A stretch of DNA of 64,000 nucleotides from contig JBGAFV010000001.1 of NCBI GenBank assembly GCA_044227095.1, positions 3,720,001 to 3,784,000 of the forward strand, given 5' to 3'. The notes beneath the pieces are model-generated. The model saw only the letters and a list, made by a program, of their open reading frames with translations, searched no databases and was not told where the DNA came from. Numbering within the stretch: position 1 is the first letter of the stretch; each line of letters starts with the position of its first letter. Source of the stretch: JACMLD01 sp044227095. Its GTDB lineage: Bacteria; Bacteroidota; Bacteroidia; Chitinophagales; Chitinophagaceae. This document shows, piece after piece, positions 7,922 to 16,236 of this stretch. The translations under genes were made by a program, and so were the position numbers.

Positions 7922-8224
7922 ATGAAAGAGCAAAATGAAAAGTCGCCGCATATATTAAATGCCTCTTCCAATTTATTAGGCATTTGTTTTATTGTATTAA
8001 CGTCTTTAAAGCTGCTGAATAAGGACGAAAGTACCATCATAGATGAGATTACAGTACTGGCTATTGTTTTATTTATGGCCAGTTGTATTTTGTCGTTTCT
8101 TTCTATCCGTGCGGTTAACAAAAAAAGTGTTTTATATGAAAAGGTAGCAGACTTTATTTTCCTGGGAGGTTTGGTTCTGTTATTCCTTACTGCAATATTT
8201 TTTTCACTCAATATTATTAAATAA
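7922..8224 (+). CDS. Small hypothetical membrane protein
   Basis: 100 aa with three likely membrane segments: about residues 15-32 (NLLGICFIVLTSLKLL), 43-63 (ITVLAIVLFMASCILSFLSI) and 78-97 (FIFLGGLVLLFLTAIFFSL). There is no signal peptidase motif and no known domain. It has its own promoter-like box, so it is probably a stand-alone inner-membrane protein of unknown role. Confidence 0.65.
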   Translation: MKEQNEKSPHILNASSNLLGICFIVLTSLKLLNKDESTIIDEITVLAIVLFMASCILSFLSIRAVNKKSVLYEKVADFIFLGGLVLLFLTAIFFSLNIIK

Positions 8225-8340
8225 GTTTTTCAAACTATTTTGGTTTGCTGTTGCTGGTTGTAATAAAATGTTTAACTTTTGCGGCAATTTGAATAAATGT
8301 TGTTTATTTAAAAAAAGATCGCAATTGCTGTGGCAGCTTA

Positions 8341-8353
8341 AGTGTGCGACGCA
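8341..8353. repeat. Dispersed element AGTGTGCGACGCA, copy 1
   Basis: The string recurs near 39974 (plus) and 51925-51937 (minus) in non-coding DNA. Here it precedes an imperfect CCCG...CGGG pairing in the 220-bp gap before the esterase gene. Confidence 0.4.
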
Positions 8354-8446
8354 CGCCCGGTCACGCCATTCGGACGGGTAAGAATAATCTATCTATTTTA
8401 ATGCAGTTGGTTACATAAAATACTTTATCAACAAAAAATTATTTGT

Positions 8447-9262
8447 ATGCGTATAAAATCTGTATTGGTATTATTAGTGGTTGTTTTTGTTGCCAGCAAA
8501 TTAAATGCGGCTATAACTGATACGGTTGAAACGTACAGCACGGTAATGAAGAAAAATATTAAAGCTGTTGTTATAAAGCCATCAAATTATACAGGAACAA
8601 AAGAATTGCCAGTGGTTTATTTGTTGCACGGTCATAGCGGCAATTATGCAGACTGGGTTACAAATGCAAAAGGGTTTGAGGCGGCTGTTGATTTGTATAA
8701 CATGATTATTGTTTGTCCTGATGGAGGATATAGCAGTTGGTATTGGGACAGCCCCGTTGATCCCGCTTTTCAATATGAAACCTATATAACAACGGAACTT
8801 GTAAACTGGGTTGATGGGAAATACAAAACAATTCGAAGTCGCAAAGGCAGGGCCATAACTGGTCTAAGCATGGGCGGGCAAGGCGCATTATACCTTGCAT
8901 TTAAGCACCAGGATATTTTTGGTGCTGCAGGAAGTATGAGTGGGGGAGTGGACATCAGACCCTTCCCCGATAAATGGGATATGGCTAAACGTCTTGGTAC
9001 TTACGCCGAGCAACAAGAACGTTGGGAGAAACATGCTGTTGTGAACATGCTTTACCTGCTAAGGCCTAATTCTATACAGTTGATGATTGATTGCGGAACG
9101 GATGATTTCTTTTTTAAAGTGAATGAAGAACTGCACCAGCAATTATTATTACGCAATATTCCGCATGATTATATTACAAGGCCAGGCGCACATAACTGGC
9201 CTTACTGGAGTAATGCAATAGGGTATCAATTGCTTTTTATGAATAATTATTTTAAGAGTTGA
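8447..9262 (+). CDS. Secreted alpha/beta-hydrolase esterase (esterase D/feruloyl-esterase type)
   Basis: 271 aa with an N-terminal signal peptide (MRIKSVLVLLVVVFVASKLN, cleaved after about residue 22). The fold is the esterase-D/antigen-85 type. It has VVYLLHGHSGNYADW for the oxyanion region, a GLSMGG nucleophile elbow with the catalytic Ser, an Asp in DCGTDDFF and a His in GAHNW. Members hydrolyse short acyl or feruloyl esters, sometimes on plant polysaccharides. Export means it acts in the periplasm or outside. It is monocistronic, and a large repeat block follows its stop codon. Confidence 0.85.
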   Translation: MRIKSVLVLLVVVFVASKLNAAITDTVETYSTVMKKNIKAVVIKPSNYTGTKELPVVYLLHGHSGNYADWVTNAKGFEAAVDLYNMIIVCPDGGYSSWYWDSPVDPAFQYETYITTELVNWVDGKYKTIRSRKGRAITGLSMGGQGALYLAFKHQDIFGAAGSMSGGVDIRPFPDKWDMAKRLGTYAEQQERWEKHAVVNMLYLLRPNSIQLMIDCGTDDFFFKVNEELHQQLLLRNIPHDYITRPGAHNWPYWSNAIGYQLLFMNNYFKS

Positions 9263-9270
9263 AAGTTTTT

Positions 9271-9404
9271 TAACCACAGAGATACACGGAAGTACTTTTA
9301 CATTATTGCTGAGACGCAGTGATTAACCCAGCAAACTTTTAATGCAACTTTTCCACAAGGCAATACACGGAGAGTTTCTTCGAAACGGCTAGCTTGTAGC
9401 TTTC
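9271..9404 (+). repeat. Modular repeat, block 1 unit 1 (degenerate)
   Basis: It starts with CCACAGAGATACACGG (module A, diverged), contains the mini-hairpin GTTTCTTCGAAAC at 9374-9386 (module B), and ends in a short AGCT heptad stretch, GCTAGCTTGTAGCTTT (module C). This is the first of four adjacent units that fill the gap between two convergent genes. Confidence 0.75.
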
Positions 9405-9579
9405 TTAACACAGAGACACAGGTGACACAGAGAAGCACGGAGAGACTTTAGGTATTAATTACGAAGTTGCTGAAATTGGATTAGTTCGTTTAATGATGGA
9501 TCACTTTTGAGGCGATAACACAGGGAGTTTCTTCGAAACTGATAGCTTGCAGCTAATAGCTAACAGCTTGTAGCTTTCC
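9405..9579 (+). repeat. Modular repeat, block 1 unit 2
   Basis: Module A starts at AACACAGAGACACAGG. Module B, GTTTCTTCGAAAC, is at 9527-9539. Module C has AGCT at 9544, 9551, 9558, 9565 and 9572, an exact 7-bp period with spacers TGC, AAT, AAC and TGT. Confidence 0.85.
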
Positions 9580-9748
9580 TTGCCACAGAGACATAGAACA
9601 CATAGAAGCACAGAAGGGTTTTAATGATTAACTACAAAGATGCTGAAATCTTGTCAATATGTTTTTTATGATAAATCCCCTTTAAGGCGTTATAGTGAGC
9701 AGTTTCGAAGAAACTGCTAGCTTGTAGCTAATAGCTTGCAGCTTTTCT
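9580..9748 (+). repeat. Modular repeat, block 1 unit 3 (module B inverted)
   Basis: Module A is nearly identical to unit 4, 168 bp downstream. Module B is inverted here: GTTTCGAAGAAAC at 9702-9714, extended to GCAGTTTCGAAGAAACTGC. Module C has AGCT at 9719, 9726, 9733 and 9740. Confidence 0.85.
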
Positions 9749-9925
9749 TACCACAGAGACATAGAACACATAGAAGCACAGAAGGGTTTTAATGATTAAC
9801 TACACAGATGCTGAAATCTTGTTAATATGTTTTTTTTATGATAAACCCCCTTTAAGGCGATACACGGAGCGTTTCTTCGAAACTCATAGCTTGCAGCTAA
9901 TAGCTAACAGCTTGTAGCTTTTCTT
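9749..9925 (+). repeat. Modular repeat, block 1 unit 4
   Basis: Module A starts at CCACAGAGACATAG (9751). Module B, GTTTCTTCGAAAC, is at 9871-9883. Module C has AGCT at 9888, 9895, 9902, 9909 and 9916. It ends just before the 3' end of the OmpA-family gene. Confidence 0.85.
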
Positions 9926-9932
9926 CCCTGTA

Positions 9933-11582
9933 CTAATTTTTAAGAATTTTAAATTCAACACGCCTGTTTATCTGTCTTCCTTCATCTGTATCGTTGCTGG
10001 CCACAGGCATTGTTTCTCCATAGCCCTGTGATATTATTCTCTCAGGGGCAACTCCTTTTGATACAATATATTCTCTTACAGATTTTGCACGGTTGTCACT
10101 CAGCTTCATGTTGTAATCGTCAGAACCTTTGCTATCGGTGTGTGCACTGATTTCAATTTCAATTGCAGGGTTTTCTTTCAACAGGTTAACAACGCGATCT
10201 AATTCTACAAATGATTCGTCTCTCAAGTTTGATTTGTCAAAATCAAAAAACACGTTGTTTAACCTTACCACCTGTCCAATTTCAATAGGGGCGAGGTAAA
10301 GATCTTTGTGTATTTCTTTATAACCAACTTTTACCAATGAGTCGAGGTTCAGGTTTTCTGAAATGGCAAAGTAGTGATCTGCTGATGCCCTTATACTATA
10401 ATTTTTATCGTACGGCAAAACAATTTTAAATGCGCCGTCAGTTGCACCAGATATACCATTGCCTGCAACTACACCGTCAGGTAATGTTTCATACACCAAT
10501 GATGCGCTGAGCGGTTTTTTTGTTTTTATATCGTATACATTTCCGCTAACCAGTAAAACTGGTTTAGGCCTTTCTTTCTCTAATAATTTTACACGCACAA
10601 TATCGCTTTCACCAATTGTATTAAGACTGGTAGTTAAGTACGCATATTCTCCGCCTGCATCCAGTGTAAAGAATGCGTCCCAGTTTTCAGTATTGATAGG
10701 GCTTCCAAGATTTACTGGTTCGCTCCATTTTTGCCAGGTTTTATCGAGGCGTTTGGTCATCCAGATATCATTATCACCTAAGCCACCATTTCGGTTGCTG
10801 CTAAAATACATCGTAACACCGTCAGGCGCCAGATAAGGCGTCATTTCATTTGTTTCTGGCAAATTGATTTGTTTGCCAAGGCTTTTGGGTTCTGTCCACC
10901 ATCCTTCTTTAGTAAGAAAGCAAACAAAAATATCATTGTCGGAGCTTCCGGGTTCGGGAGACATGTACAACAGTAATGTCTGACCGTCGTGGCCCATTGT
11001 AGCACCAGACTGGCGACCTCTATCGTATTTGTAATAATTTTTTATTTGAAGTGCATCTGGCTCGCTCCAGTTACCTTCTTCTGTAAGTGTACACATGCTT
11101 ACACCTTTACCATTGTATGCGCCATTCATAAAAGCGCCACGTATTAATATCCTGTTGTTGTCGGGAGATATCCAGTAAACAGCATTGTACTGAACTGTGT
11201 TAAGCGGATAACCAAGGTGCACGGCTTTGCTCCATTTACCAGTGCTATCTCTTTCTGAAAACCAAATGTCCTGAGAGTTGGGGACTGATCTGTACTTTGT
11301 ATTTCTTGGATTGTTTTCGCAAATAAAAAACAACAGGTTTCCATCTGCAGAAACTGTAGGTCTTAGTTCTGCAAGATTTGTATTGATGCTGGTTCCTAAA
11401 TTTTCAATTTTAAGAATGGTGTTTGCATTAATGATGTTGTCTTTTTGCGCAATAAGGTTACCACCTGTATCACTGGCATTCCTTACTGGTTCAGTAGCAT
11501 TTACAGCGGTATTAAAGGCAGTTTGCGCAACGGCATGCTGAACAAATGCGGTAAAAATAGCTAGGGTGAGTACGGATTTCAC
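9933..11582 (-). CDS. OmpA-family outer membrane protein with PD40 beta-propeller repeats
   Basis: Exported, peptidoglycan-linked envelope protein. I start at GTG 11582, which gives a clean signal peptide (VKSVLTLAIFTAFVQHAVAQ). The open frame reaches a TTG at 11603, but the string there looks like promoter. After an N-terminal linker come WD40-like PD40 repeats with SPDNNRILIRG, APDGVTMYFSSNRNGG and DIWMTKR motifs. A small carboxypeptidase-regulatory-like domain follows (SGNVYDIKTKKPLSASLVYE). The C-terminal OmpA domain has FFDFDKSNLRDES, AHTDSKGSDDYNMKLSDNRA and RRVEFKI, so it should bind peptidoglycan. The length is about 549 aa. Related proteins are common in Bacteroidota, some tied to gliding or type IX secretion. 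No such partner lies nearby. Confidence 0.85.
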   Translation of the reverse strand: MKSVLTLAIFTAFVQHAVAQTAFNTAVNATEPVRNASDTGGNLIAQKDNIINANTILKIENLGTSINTNLAELRPTVSADGNLLFFICENNPRNTKYRSVPNSQDIWFSERDSTGKWSKAVHLGYPLNTVQYNAVYWISPDNNRILIRGAFMNGAYNGKGVSMCTLTEEGNWSEPDALQIKNYYKYDRGRQSGATMGHDGQTLLLYMSPEPGSSDNDIFVCFLTKEGWWTEPKSLGKQINLPETNEMTPYLAPDGVTMYFSSNRNGGLGDNDIWMTKRLDKTWQKWSEPVNLGSPINTENWDAFFTLDAGGEYAYLTTSLNTIGESDIVRVKLLEKERPKPVLLVSGNVYDIKTKKPLSASLVYETLPDGVVAGNGISGATDGAFKIVLPYDKNYSIRASADHYFAISENLNLDSLVKVGYKEIHKDLYLAPIEIGQVVRLNNVFFDFDKSNLRDESFVELDRVVNLLKENPAIEIEISAHTDSKGSDDYNMKLSDNRAKSVREYIVSKGVAPERIISQGYGETMPVASNDTDEGRQINRRVEFKILKN

Positions 11583-11745
11583 ATTATTGGGTTTGAGTGC
11601 CAAAATACAGTGAAATGCCTTCCTTAAAAGGTAATTTCTGTGAAAGCGCTAAATGCTTCGATAATTGGATAAGAAATCAATGGTTGCTGTTGAAATAAAA
11701 TGGCTTAATGTGTTTCGATGTAATGAACTCAACCGAAAATGATTA

Positions 11746-12594
11746 TTACTGCGACTGTAGATTTGGTCTTCCTGCTACCCAAAACAGACTGTTTAAGATT
11801 AAGCGGTTTTGCTGTTCGTTCACAAATTGAAATGAAAGTTCCTTGTTTGTTTTGTGCTCGTAATCTATATCGTTATGGCCCATGTTAAAGTATACCATCT
11901 TATAGTATTTGTTTGTCCATACAACAGGATAGTAGCCACTATGCCATATTTCATACAATTTTGGCCCTGTACCCAGGGGAAAACTGCTGCTGTCTATAGA
12001 CAATAATATTTTGATAGAATCATTTGTACGCAAATCCCTTTCCCAACTGTACCATTCATTAGGAGCTGATTTAAAAGTTTCTGGCAAGCCTGCAACAACG
12101 GGATGTGTTTTGTCTTCTGCACGCAGCACTGCAAATACAGGTCTCCATGTATTGCCTTTGTATTGTCCTGCGCCTATAAAATTATTATGGTACCAGTTCC
12201 AGTTTTGTGGAACTGCAGAAGGCGTTAACGCAAACCCGGCATAATGAAAGCCCAGCCATGCCCCGCCATGCTGCATGTATTTTTGAAATGCTTTCCTTTG
12301 TGCTGGTTGTTCTGGCCTTGTATCAAGAAAAATAACAACCTGGTAATTTGAAAGAAACTTGTCATTAAGATTATCCCAGTTATTGGTAGAATCGTAAATG
12401 AAATGATATTGTGCACCTATTTTAGGAAACCATTTATTGGCTTCATGCACAAAACTGATGTGCGCCTGGTCTTCTTTTGCTGTATAAAACGCAATTACTT
12501 TAAAAGGTTTTATTGTTTGCGCTTTGCATAATAATGATGCCAGTACTAATATAAAGACAACAAATTTTCTACAAAGGAGTAATGCATTTCTCAT
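11746..12594 (-). CDS. ThuA-like domain protein, secreted
   Basis: 282 aa from ATG 12594 (signal peptide MRNALLLCRKFVVFILVLAS, ending near CKAQ). The body matches ThuA-like/trehalose-utilisation glutamine-amidotransferase-like proteins. It shows FKVIAFYTAKEDQAHISF at the start, then VVIFLDTRPEQPAQRKAFQK, GGAWLGFHYAG, EWYSWERDLR, and GHNDIDYEH near the end. It is probably a periplasmic carbohydrate-related protein. ThuA and DUF1080 proteins often co-occur, and a DUF1080 gene lies two genes upstream. The YqaE gene ends 16 bp upstream, suggesting one transcript. Confidence 0.8.
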   Translation of the reverse strand: MRNALLLCRKFVVFILVLASLLCKAQTIKPFKVIAFYTAKEDQAHISFVHEANKWFPKIGAQYHFIYDSTNNWDNLNDKFLSNYQVVIFLDTRPEQPAQRKAFQKYMQHGGAWLGFHYAGFALTPSAVPQNWNWYHNNFIGAGQYKGNTWRPVFAVLRAEDKTHPVVAGLPETFKSAPNEWYSWERDLRTNDSIKILLSIDSSSFPLGTGPKLYEIWHSGYYPVVWTNKYYKMVYFNMGHNDIDYEHKTNKELSFQFVNEQQNRLILNSLFWVAGRPNLQSQ

Positions 12595-12610
12595 CTTGAA
12601 ATTAAATGTG

Positions 12611-12829
12611 TCAGATACTATAATGCCTGCTTCTGCTTTTTTCAATGGCTTTTACAATTCTCCTGTTTCGTCTTTCAGCCCTTGCATCGTTTAAAGAAAT
12701 AACAGCCCATGCTGCAGCAGGAATCCATCCTATAATAGTTATCTGCAACACGAGGCAAAGTATACCGGTAAGTATCCTCCCTCTTAAAATAAAAGAAAGC
12801 CAGGGTAATAAAATTGCTAATAGTGTCAT
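12611..12829 (-). CDS. YqaE/Pmp3-family membrane protein
   Basis: 72 aa. The sequence MTLLAILLPWLSFILRGRIL ... CLVLQITIIGWIPAAAWAVI is the two-helix Pmp3/YqaE pattern (UPF0057), a small proteolipid linked in other organisms to membrane-potential and salt stress. A basic C-terminal tail (ERRNRRIVKAIEK) follows. It lies between DUF1080 (40 bp upstream) and ThuA (16 bp downstream) on the same strand. Its presence in a sugar-related cluster is unexpected. Confidence 0.85.
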   Translation of the reverse strand: MTLLAILLPWLSFILRGRILTGILCLVLQITIIGWIPAAAWAVISLNDARAERRNRRIVKAIEKSRSRHYSI

Positions 12830-12869
12830 AGTTGTAATTGTATAGAATAAGGAATAAGTAAATTGCTTG

Positions 12870-13505
12870 TTAATCCGGCAGCACTTTTACTTTTATGTTT
12901 TTATAGTAAACAATGCTTTTAGGGTCGTGGCCCTGCAAAGCGAATGTGCCGCTAGAAATTCTGCGTTGTTCCCTGCCTGCTGGTAAAGTATCGGGCTCTG
13001 TATAATCAACAACAGTGTTGTCGTTAATCTTTATAATAACATGTTTGCCTTCTACTTTAATGTATTCAGTATACCATTCGTCGTCTTTTACATACACTTC
13101 TTTTACATCTTGTACGCCGTAAAGGCTTCCGGTTCTTCTCCAGTCTGTATGAGAATTGTTTACCTGTACTTCATATCCTTTTGCCGGCCAACTGCTTTGT
13201 TGAAAAACAGTATGAAAATAAATTCCTGAATTAGCGCCTGGTTTTGTTTTTACATCTGCTTTAAATTCAAAATTCTTAAACTCGTGGTGCATAAAGTCGC
13301 CATCATAAAATAGATGTGCGGTGTTGCCATGCACGATTATCATACCACTATCTGCTTTAAAGGTTTCAGCATTGTCTCCAACTTTCCAGCCATTTAAAGA
13401 CTTCCCGTCGAACAACGATACCCATTTGTCGGCTTTGTTATTGAATGGAACAGTAAAAGAAAGTAATGCAGTGATGATTACAGCGCAGGAAAAATATTTT
13501 TTCAT
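12870..13505 (-). CDS. DUF1080 (3-keto-disaccharide hydrolase type) secreted protein
   Basis: 211 aa from ATG 13505 (signal peptide MKKYFSCAVIITALLSFTVP). It has the concanavalin-like fold of DUF1080: WVSLFDGKSLNGW near the mature N-terminus, then HHEFKNFEFKADVKTKPGANSGIYFH, YEVQVNNS and GTFALQGHDPKS. Members of this family hydrolyse 3-keto-glycosides made by sugar 3-dehydrogenases. No such dehydrogenase is in the window. It is the first gene of a probable DUF1080-YqaE-ThuA operon. An upstream in-frame extension to 13565 lacks signal-peptide logic. Confidence 0.85.
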   Translation of the reverse strand: MKKYFSCAVIITALLSFTVPFNNKADKWVSLFDGKSLNGWKVGDNAETFKADSGMIIVHGNTAHLFYDGDFMHHEFKNFEFKADVKTKPGANSGIYFHTVFQQSSWPAKGYEVQVNNSHTDWRRTGSLYGVQDVKEVYVKDDEWYTEYIKVEGKHVIIKINDNTVVDYTEPDTLPAGREQRRISSGTFALQGHDPKSIVYYKNIKVKVLPD

Positions 13506-13565
13506 CGTCAGATTGTTGTTGGTGAATTTTATTTTCTCCATGAAACTACAGTTTTTTGACAACAT

Positions 13566-13979
13566 AAGATTAAGATAAGATTAAAAGCACGGTGAATAGC
13601 CTTTTTTCCCGGCGAAATAACTGCTTTAACCTATTTTGACTTTTTTGTGAGGGCATATTTTATTTAGTTGCACAAGGATTAAATCAATTGAAAAGAAAAA
13701 GGAAGAGATTAATAATAATTAAAAAAAGATTAAAAGGATTTGAATGAACTAACCTTAATCAATAGACTAAGTCGAAAAACGGTTAAAAGCTGATTAAACC
13801 TTACAATGATAAAAAACGGCAGCAACAATTTTTTATGTTTGCCGTATACAAATTAAGAACCCCCGCATTTATTGTACATCGCTTATTGCAATTGCCATGT
13901 TTATATTGGTAAAGGATGTTTTTTGCTTTAACAGCAAATAATCATCGGAAACTAATCTCTATACACTAAAAGAACATCT
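13566..13979. other. Gene-free stretch between divergent operons
   Basis: About 410 bp, very AT-rich, between the DUF1080 and APS kinase genes. The one recognisable element is TATGTTTG at 13834-13841, a possible -7 box for the sulfation pair. It would leave a leader of about 130 nt. I see no reading frame or stable hairpin. Confidence 0.35.
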
Positions 13980-14546
13980 ATGATAATCCAATTATGCGGT
14001 ATGTCGGGAGCAGGTAAATCTACACTCTCCGGAATAGTGGCAAAACGTTTACAGGAATATGGAATTTCTGCAGAAATAATTGATGGAGATGATTACAGGA
14101 AAATGCTATGCAGGGATCTTGGTTTTTCAAAAGCAGATCGTTGTGAAAACATAAGAAGACTTGGTTTTGTGGCCAGCAAACTTTCAGCACATGGCGTAGT
14201 TGTTATTATCAGTGCTATTAATCCGTATAATGAAATGAGACATGAATTGAAGGACAGTTACGAGAATGTGCATACTGTTTTTGTTGATTGCCCTGTTACT
14301 TCACTAATTAAAAGAGATACAAAGGGATTATATGCAAAAGCAATGTTGCCGGTAGATCATCCTGATAAAATAAATAACCTTACAGGAATTAATGATCCCT
14401 TTGATATTCCGGCTAAACCCGACCTGTATATAAACACAGGTAGAAAGAAAAAGGAATCCTGTGCCGATGATTTTTTCTCATTTATTATGCAGCACCTTTC
14501 ACCAAGCATTAATGCAAGGTATGTAACAACCACAGTTGCTGTATAG
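13980..14546 (+). CDS. cysC: Adenylyl-sulfate kinase (APS kinase)
   Basis: Phosphorylates adenosine 5'-phosphosulfate to PAPS, the universal sulfate donor. 188 aa. The P-loop GMSGAGKS is at residues 7-14, with DGDDYR at 35-40, then LGFSKADRCENIRRLGFVA, KGLYAKA and the C-terminal TGINDPFDIPAKPDLYINT, all typical of CysC. The FISP-type segment that carries the phospho-serine in E. coli CysC reads AINPY here, with Asn at the Ser position. No ATP sulfurylase gene is visible. The sulfotransferase gene follows after 18 bp, so the PAPS is probably used for sulfation and not for cysteine synthesis. Confidence 0.88.
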   Translation: MIIQLCGMSGAGKSTLSGIVAKRLQEYGISAEIIDGDDYRKMLCRDLGFSKADRCENIRRLGFVASKLSAHGVVVIISAINPYNEMRHELKDSYENVHTVFVDCPVTSLIKRDTKGLYAKAMLPVDHPDKINNLTGINDPFDIPAKPDLYINTGRKKKESCADDFFSFIMQHLSPSINARYVTTTVAV

Positions 14547-14564
14547 GAAGAAAAAAAATAAGTA

Positions 14565-15434
14565 ATGCTGAAGAATAAGATTTTGATAATTGCAGGAATG
14601 CACAGGTCTGGTACTTCTTTAATGACACAGTGGCTAAATAAATGCGGCCTGCATGTAGGAGACGATTTATTGGAAGCTGGTACCGGTAATGATAACGGTC
14701 ATTTTGAAGATCTTGATTTTTTGAACAGTCATAAAGCATTGTTGAAAAGCAGGCGACTTTCAGACAATGGATTTACTGCAACAAGACTTGCTCCGTTATC
14801 GCACGAAGAAAAAGATAAACTCAGGGATATTATTCATTATAAAAACGATTTTAACAGTCAATGGGGTTGGAAAGACCCCCGCACTTGTCTTTTTCTTGAT
14901 GTTTATAATGAGCTTATACCCGATGCATTTTATTTTGTTGTGCTAAGGGATTATCAGTCTGTAATTAGTTCACTTATATACAGGATGTACAAACAGAAAG
15001 TAGAAAAGTATGAACAGAAAAAAGGATTTTCTTCATTTGTATGGAAACATTTTATAAAGAAGAACAAACTGCAAAAACTAAAAACGAAATACAGTCGGCG
15101 TTTTTTGCAGATATGGATTGCTTACAATGAGGCTATACTACAGCAGGTTAAGAAATGTTCGCCGGAACATTATTTTATAACAGACTACAAGGTTTTATTT
15201 GAAAATGGGAAACCGGTATATGAACACCTTACAAGCAAATGGGGGTTTTCGTTAAAGTATGTTGATTTTGGAATGATTTATAAACAGGGACAGATTAGCA
15301 TCCCATTTAGCATTGAACCTTATATCAAAGACAAATCTCTTATAGAAAAGGCGATGCATATTGAACAGGCTTTAAAAAAACAAAGTATTTTATTTAGTGC
15401 TGATAAAAATATTGTTACAGCACATGCTGTATAA
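14565..15434 (+). CDS. PAPS-dependent sulfotransferase family protein
   Basis: 289 aa, cytoplasmic. The 5'-phosphosulfate-binding loop GMHRSGTSLM is at residues 11-20. A WKDPR motif (102-106) and the 3'-phosphate-binding segment LRDYQSVISSL (127-137) complete the PAPS site. The acceptor is unknown. It could be a glycan, lipid or small metabolite. Pairing with APS kinase 18 bp upstream makes a self-contained sulfation cassette. A terminator follows. Confidence 0.83.
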   Translation: MLKNKILIIAGMHRSGTSLMTQWLNKCGLHVGDDLLEAGTGNDNGHFEDLDFLNSHKALLKSRRLSDNGFTATRLAPLSHEEKDKLRDIIHYKNDFNSQWGWKDPRTCLFLDVYNELIPDAFYFVVLRDYQSVISSLIYRMYKQKVEKYEQKKGFSSFVWKHFIKKNKLQKLKTKYSRRFLQIWIAYNEAILQQVKKCSPEHYFITDYKVLFENGKPVYEHLTSKWGFSLKYVDFGMIYKQGQISIPFSIEPYIKDKSLIEKAMHIEQALKKQSILFSADKNIVTAHAV

Positions 15435-15465
15435 ATTTTGAGTGATTCGGGTTCTTTTTTGTATG

Positions 15466-15496
15466 GCTCTGCGGTATTTACTGCAGGGCTTTTTTA
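15466..15496 (+). terminator. Terminator after the sulfation pair
   Basis: Stem GCTCTGC / GCAGGGC (one G-U pair) is followed by six T residues. It overlaps the 3' end of the convergent membrane protein gene. Confidence 0.65.
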
Positions 15497-16167
15497 TTAT
15501 TCATCATCAATTGTTTTATAGAAACGAGGTGTGCAAACAATGCCACAGGAACAATGCAGCATGGCAACCATATAAAAGGAAAATACAGTACAGCAATGTT
15601 TGGTTGTTCAAAAGCAAGTTTTTGAAATGGAAATGGTGCCGATAGTATTGCTATCGTAACAATGTTTACAAGTAAAATGGTGCAGGCGAGGTTCCACAGT
15701 AATAAATATTTTGTCCCCAGCATTTTTTTAATAAAGACGAAATAGTATACCAGTGGTGCTGTTAACCCAGATAGTATATCGAAGTTGCGTCCTTCAAAAG
15801 TCATTTGCTGCGGTACTACTTTATACATAAAAAGCGAAAGTAAAACCAGTTCAACCGGTATCCTTACAATATGCAGCAAGGTTAGTGTTTTAACGTTTAG
15901 CGTATCAATAAATTTTTTACCTGCAGGTGTAATAAAAAGAAAAGCTATCAGTAAAAGTGGCGGAACTATGGCAAATGCAAAATGGGGCGGGAGAGAAGTT
16001 GTATTTGTATAGAAACCTGTTTTGGCAATTATTGCCTGCAATAGCAGCCAGCCAATCAGCAATAACAATAATTTATTGGGACTTCCTGCCGCCCTGTATA
16101 ATAGAAATACAGTTAGCAAAGTGGTTAATGCAAATACTGCGTAAATATAAAAAGGTAAATTTTCCAT
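15478..16167 (-). CDS. Hypothetical multi-pass membrane protein
   Basis: 229 aa from ATG 16167 (MENLPFYIYAVFALTTLLTV). About six to seven hydrophobic segments span the length, with short polar loops. I know no domain for it. The Crp-family regulator gene lies upstream on the same strand with a 69-bp gap, so the regulator and this protein may form one unit. The upstream frame to 16191 adds only a few polar residues. Confidence 0.65.
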   Translation of the reverse strand: MENLPFYIYAVFALTTLLTVFLLYRAAGSPNKLLLLLIGWLLLQAIIAKTGFYTNTTSLPPHFAFAIVPPLLLIAFLFITPAGKKFIDTLNVKTLTLLHIVRIPVELVLLSLFMYKVVPQQMTFEGRNFDILSGLTAPLVYYFVFIKKMLGTKYLLLWNLACTILLVNIVTIAILSAPFPFQKLAFEQPNIAVLYFPFIWLPCCIVPVALFAHLVSIKQLMMNNKKALQ

Positions 16168-16236
16168 TTGTCGTTTTATTTTGAAACACAAAGGAAAAAC
16201 AAGAACATGAGAATACGCTTGCCATTTGGCAAGTTC

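Noticed and set aside
9271..9925. CRISPR array
   Set aside because: Units are about 135-177 bp with inner modules and no short constant repeat with unique spacers; no cas genes are in the window.
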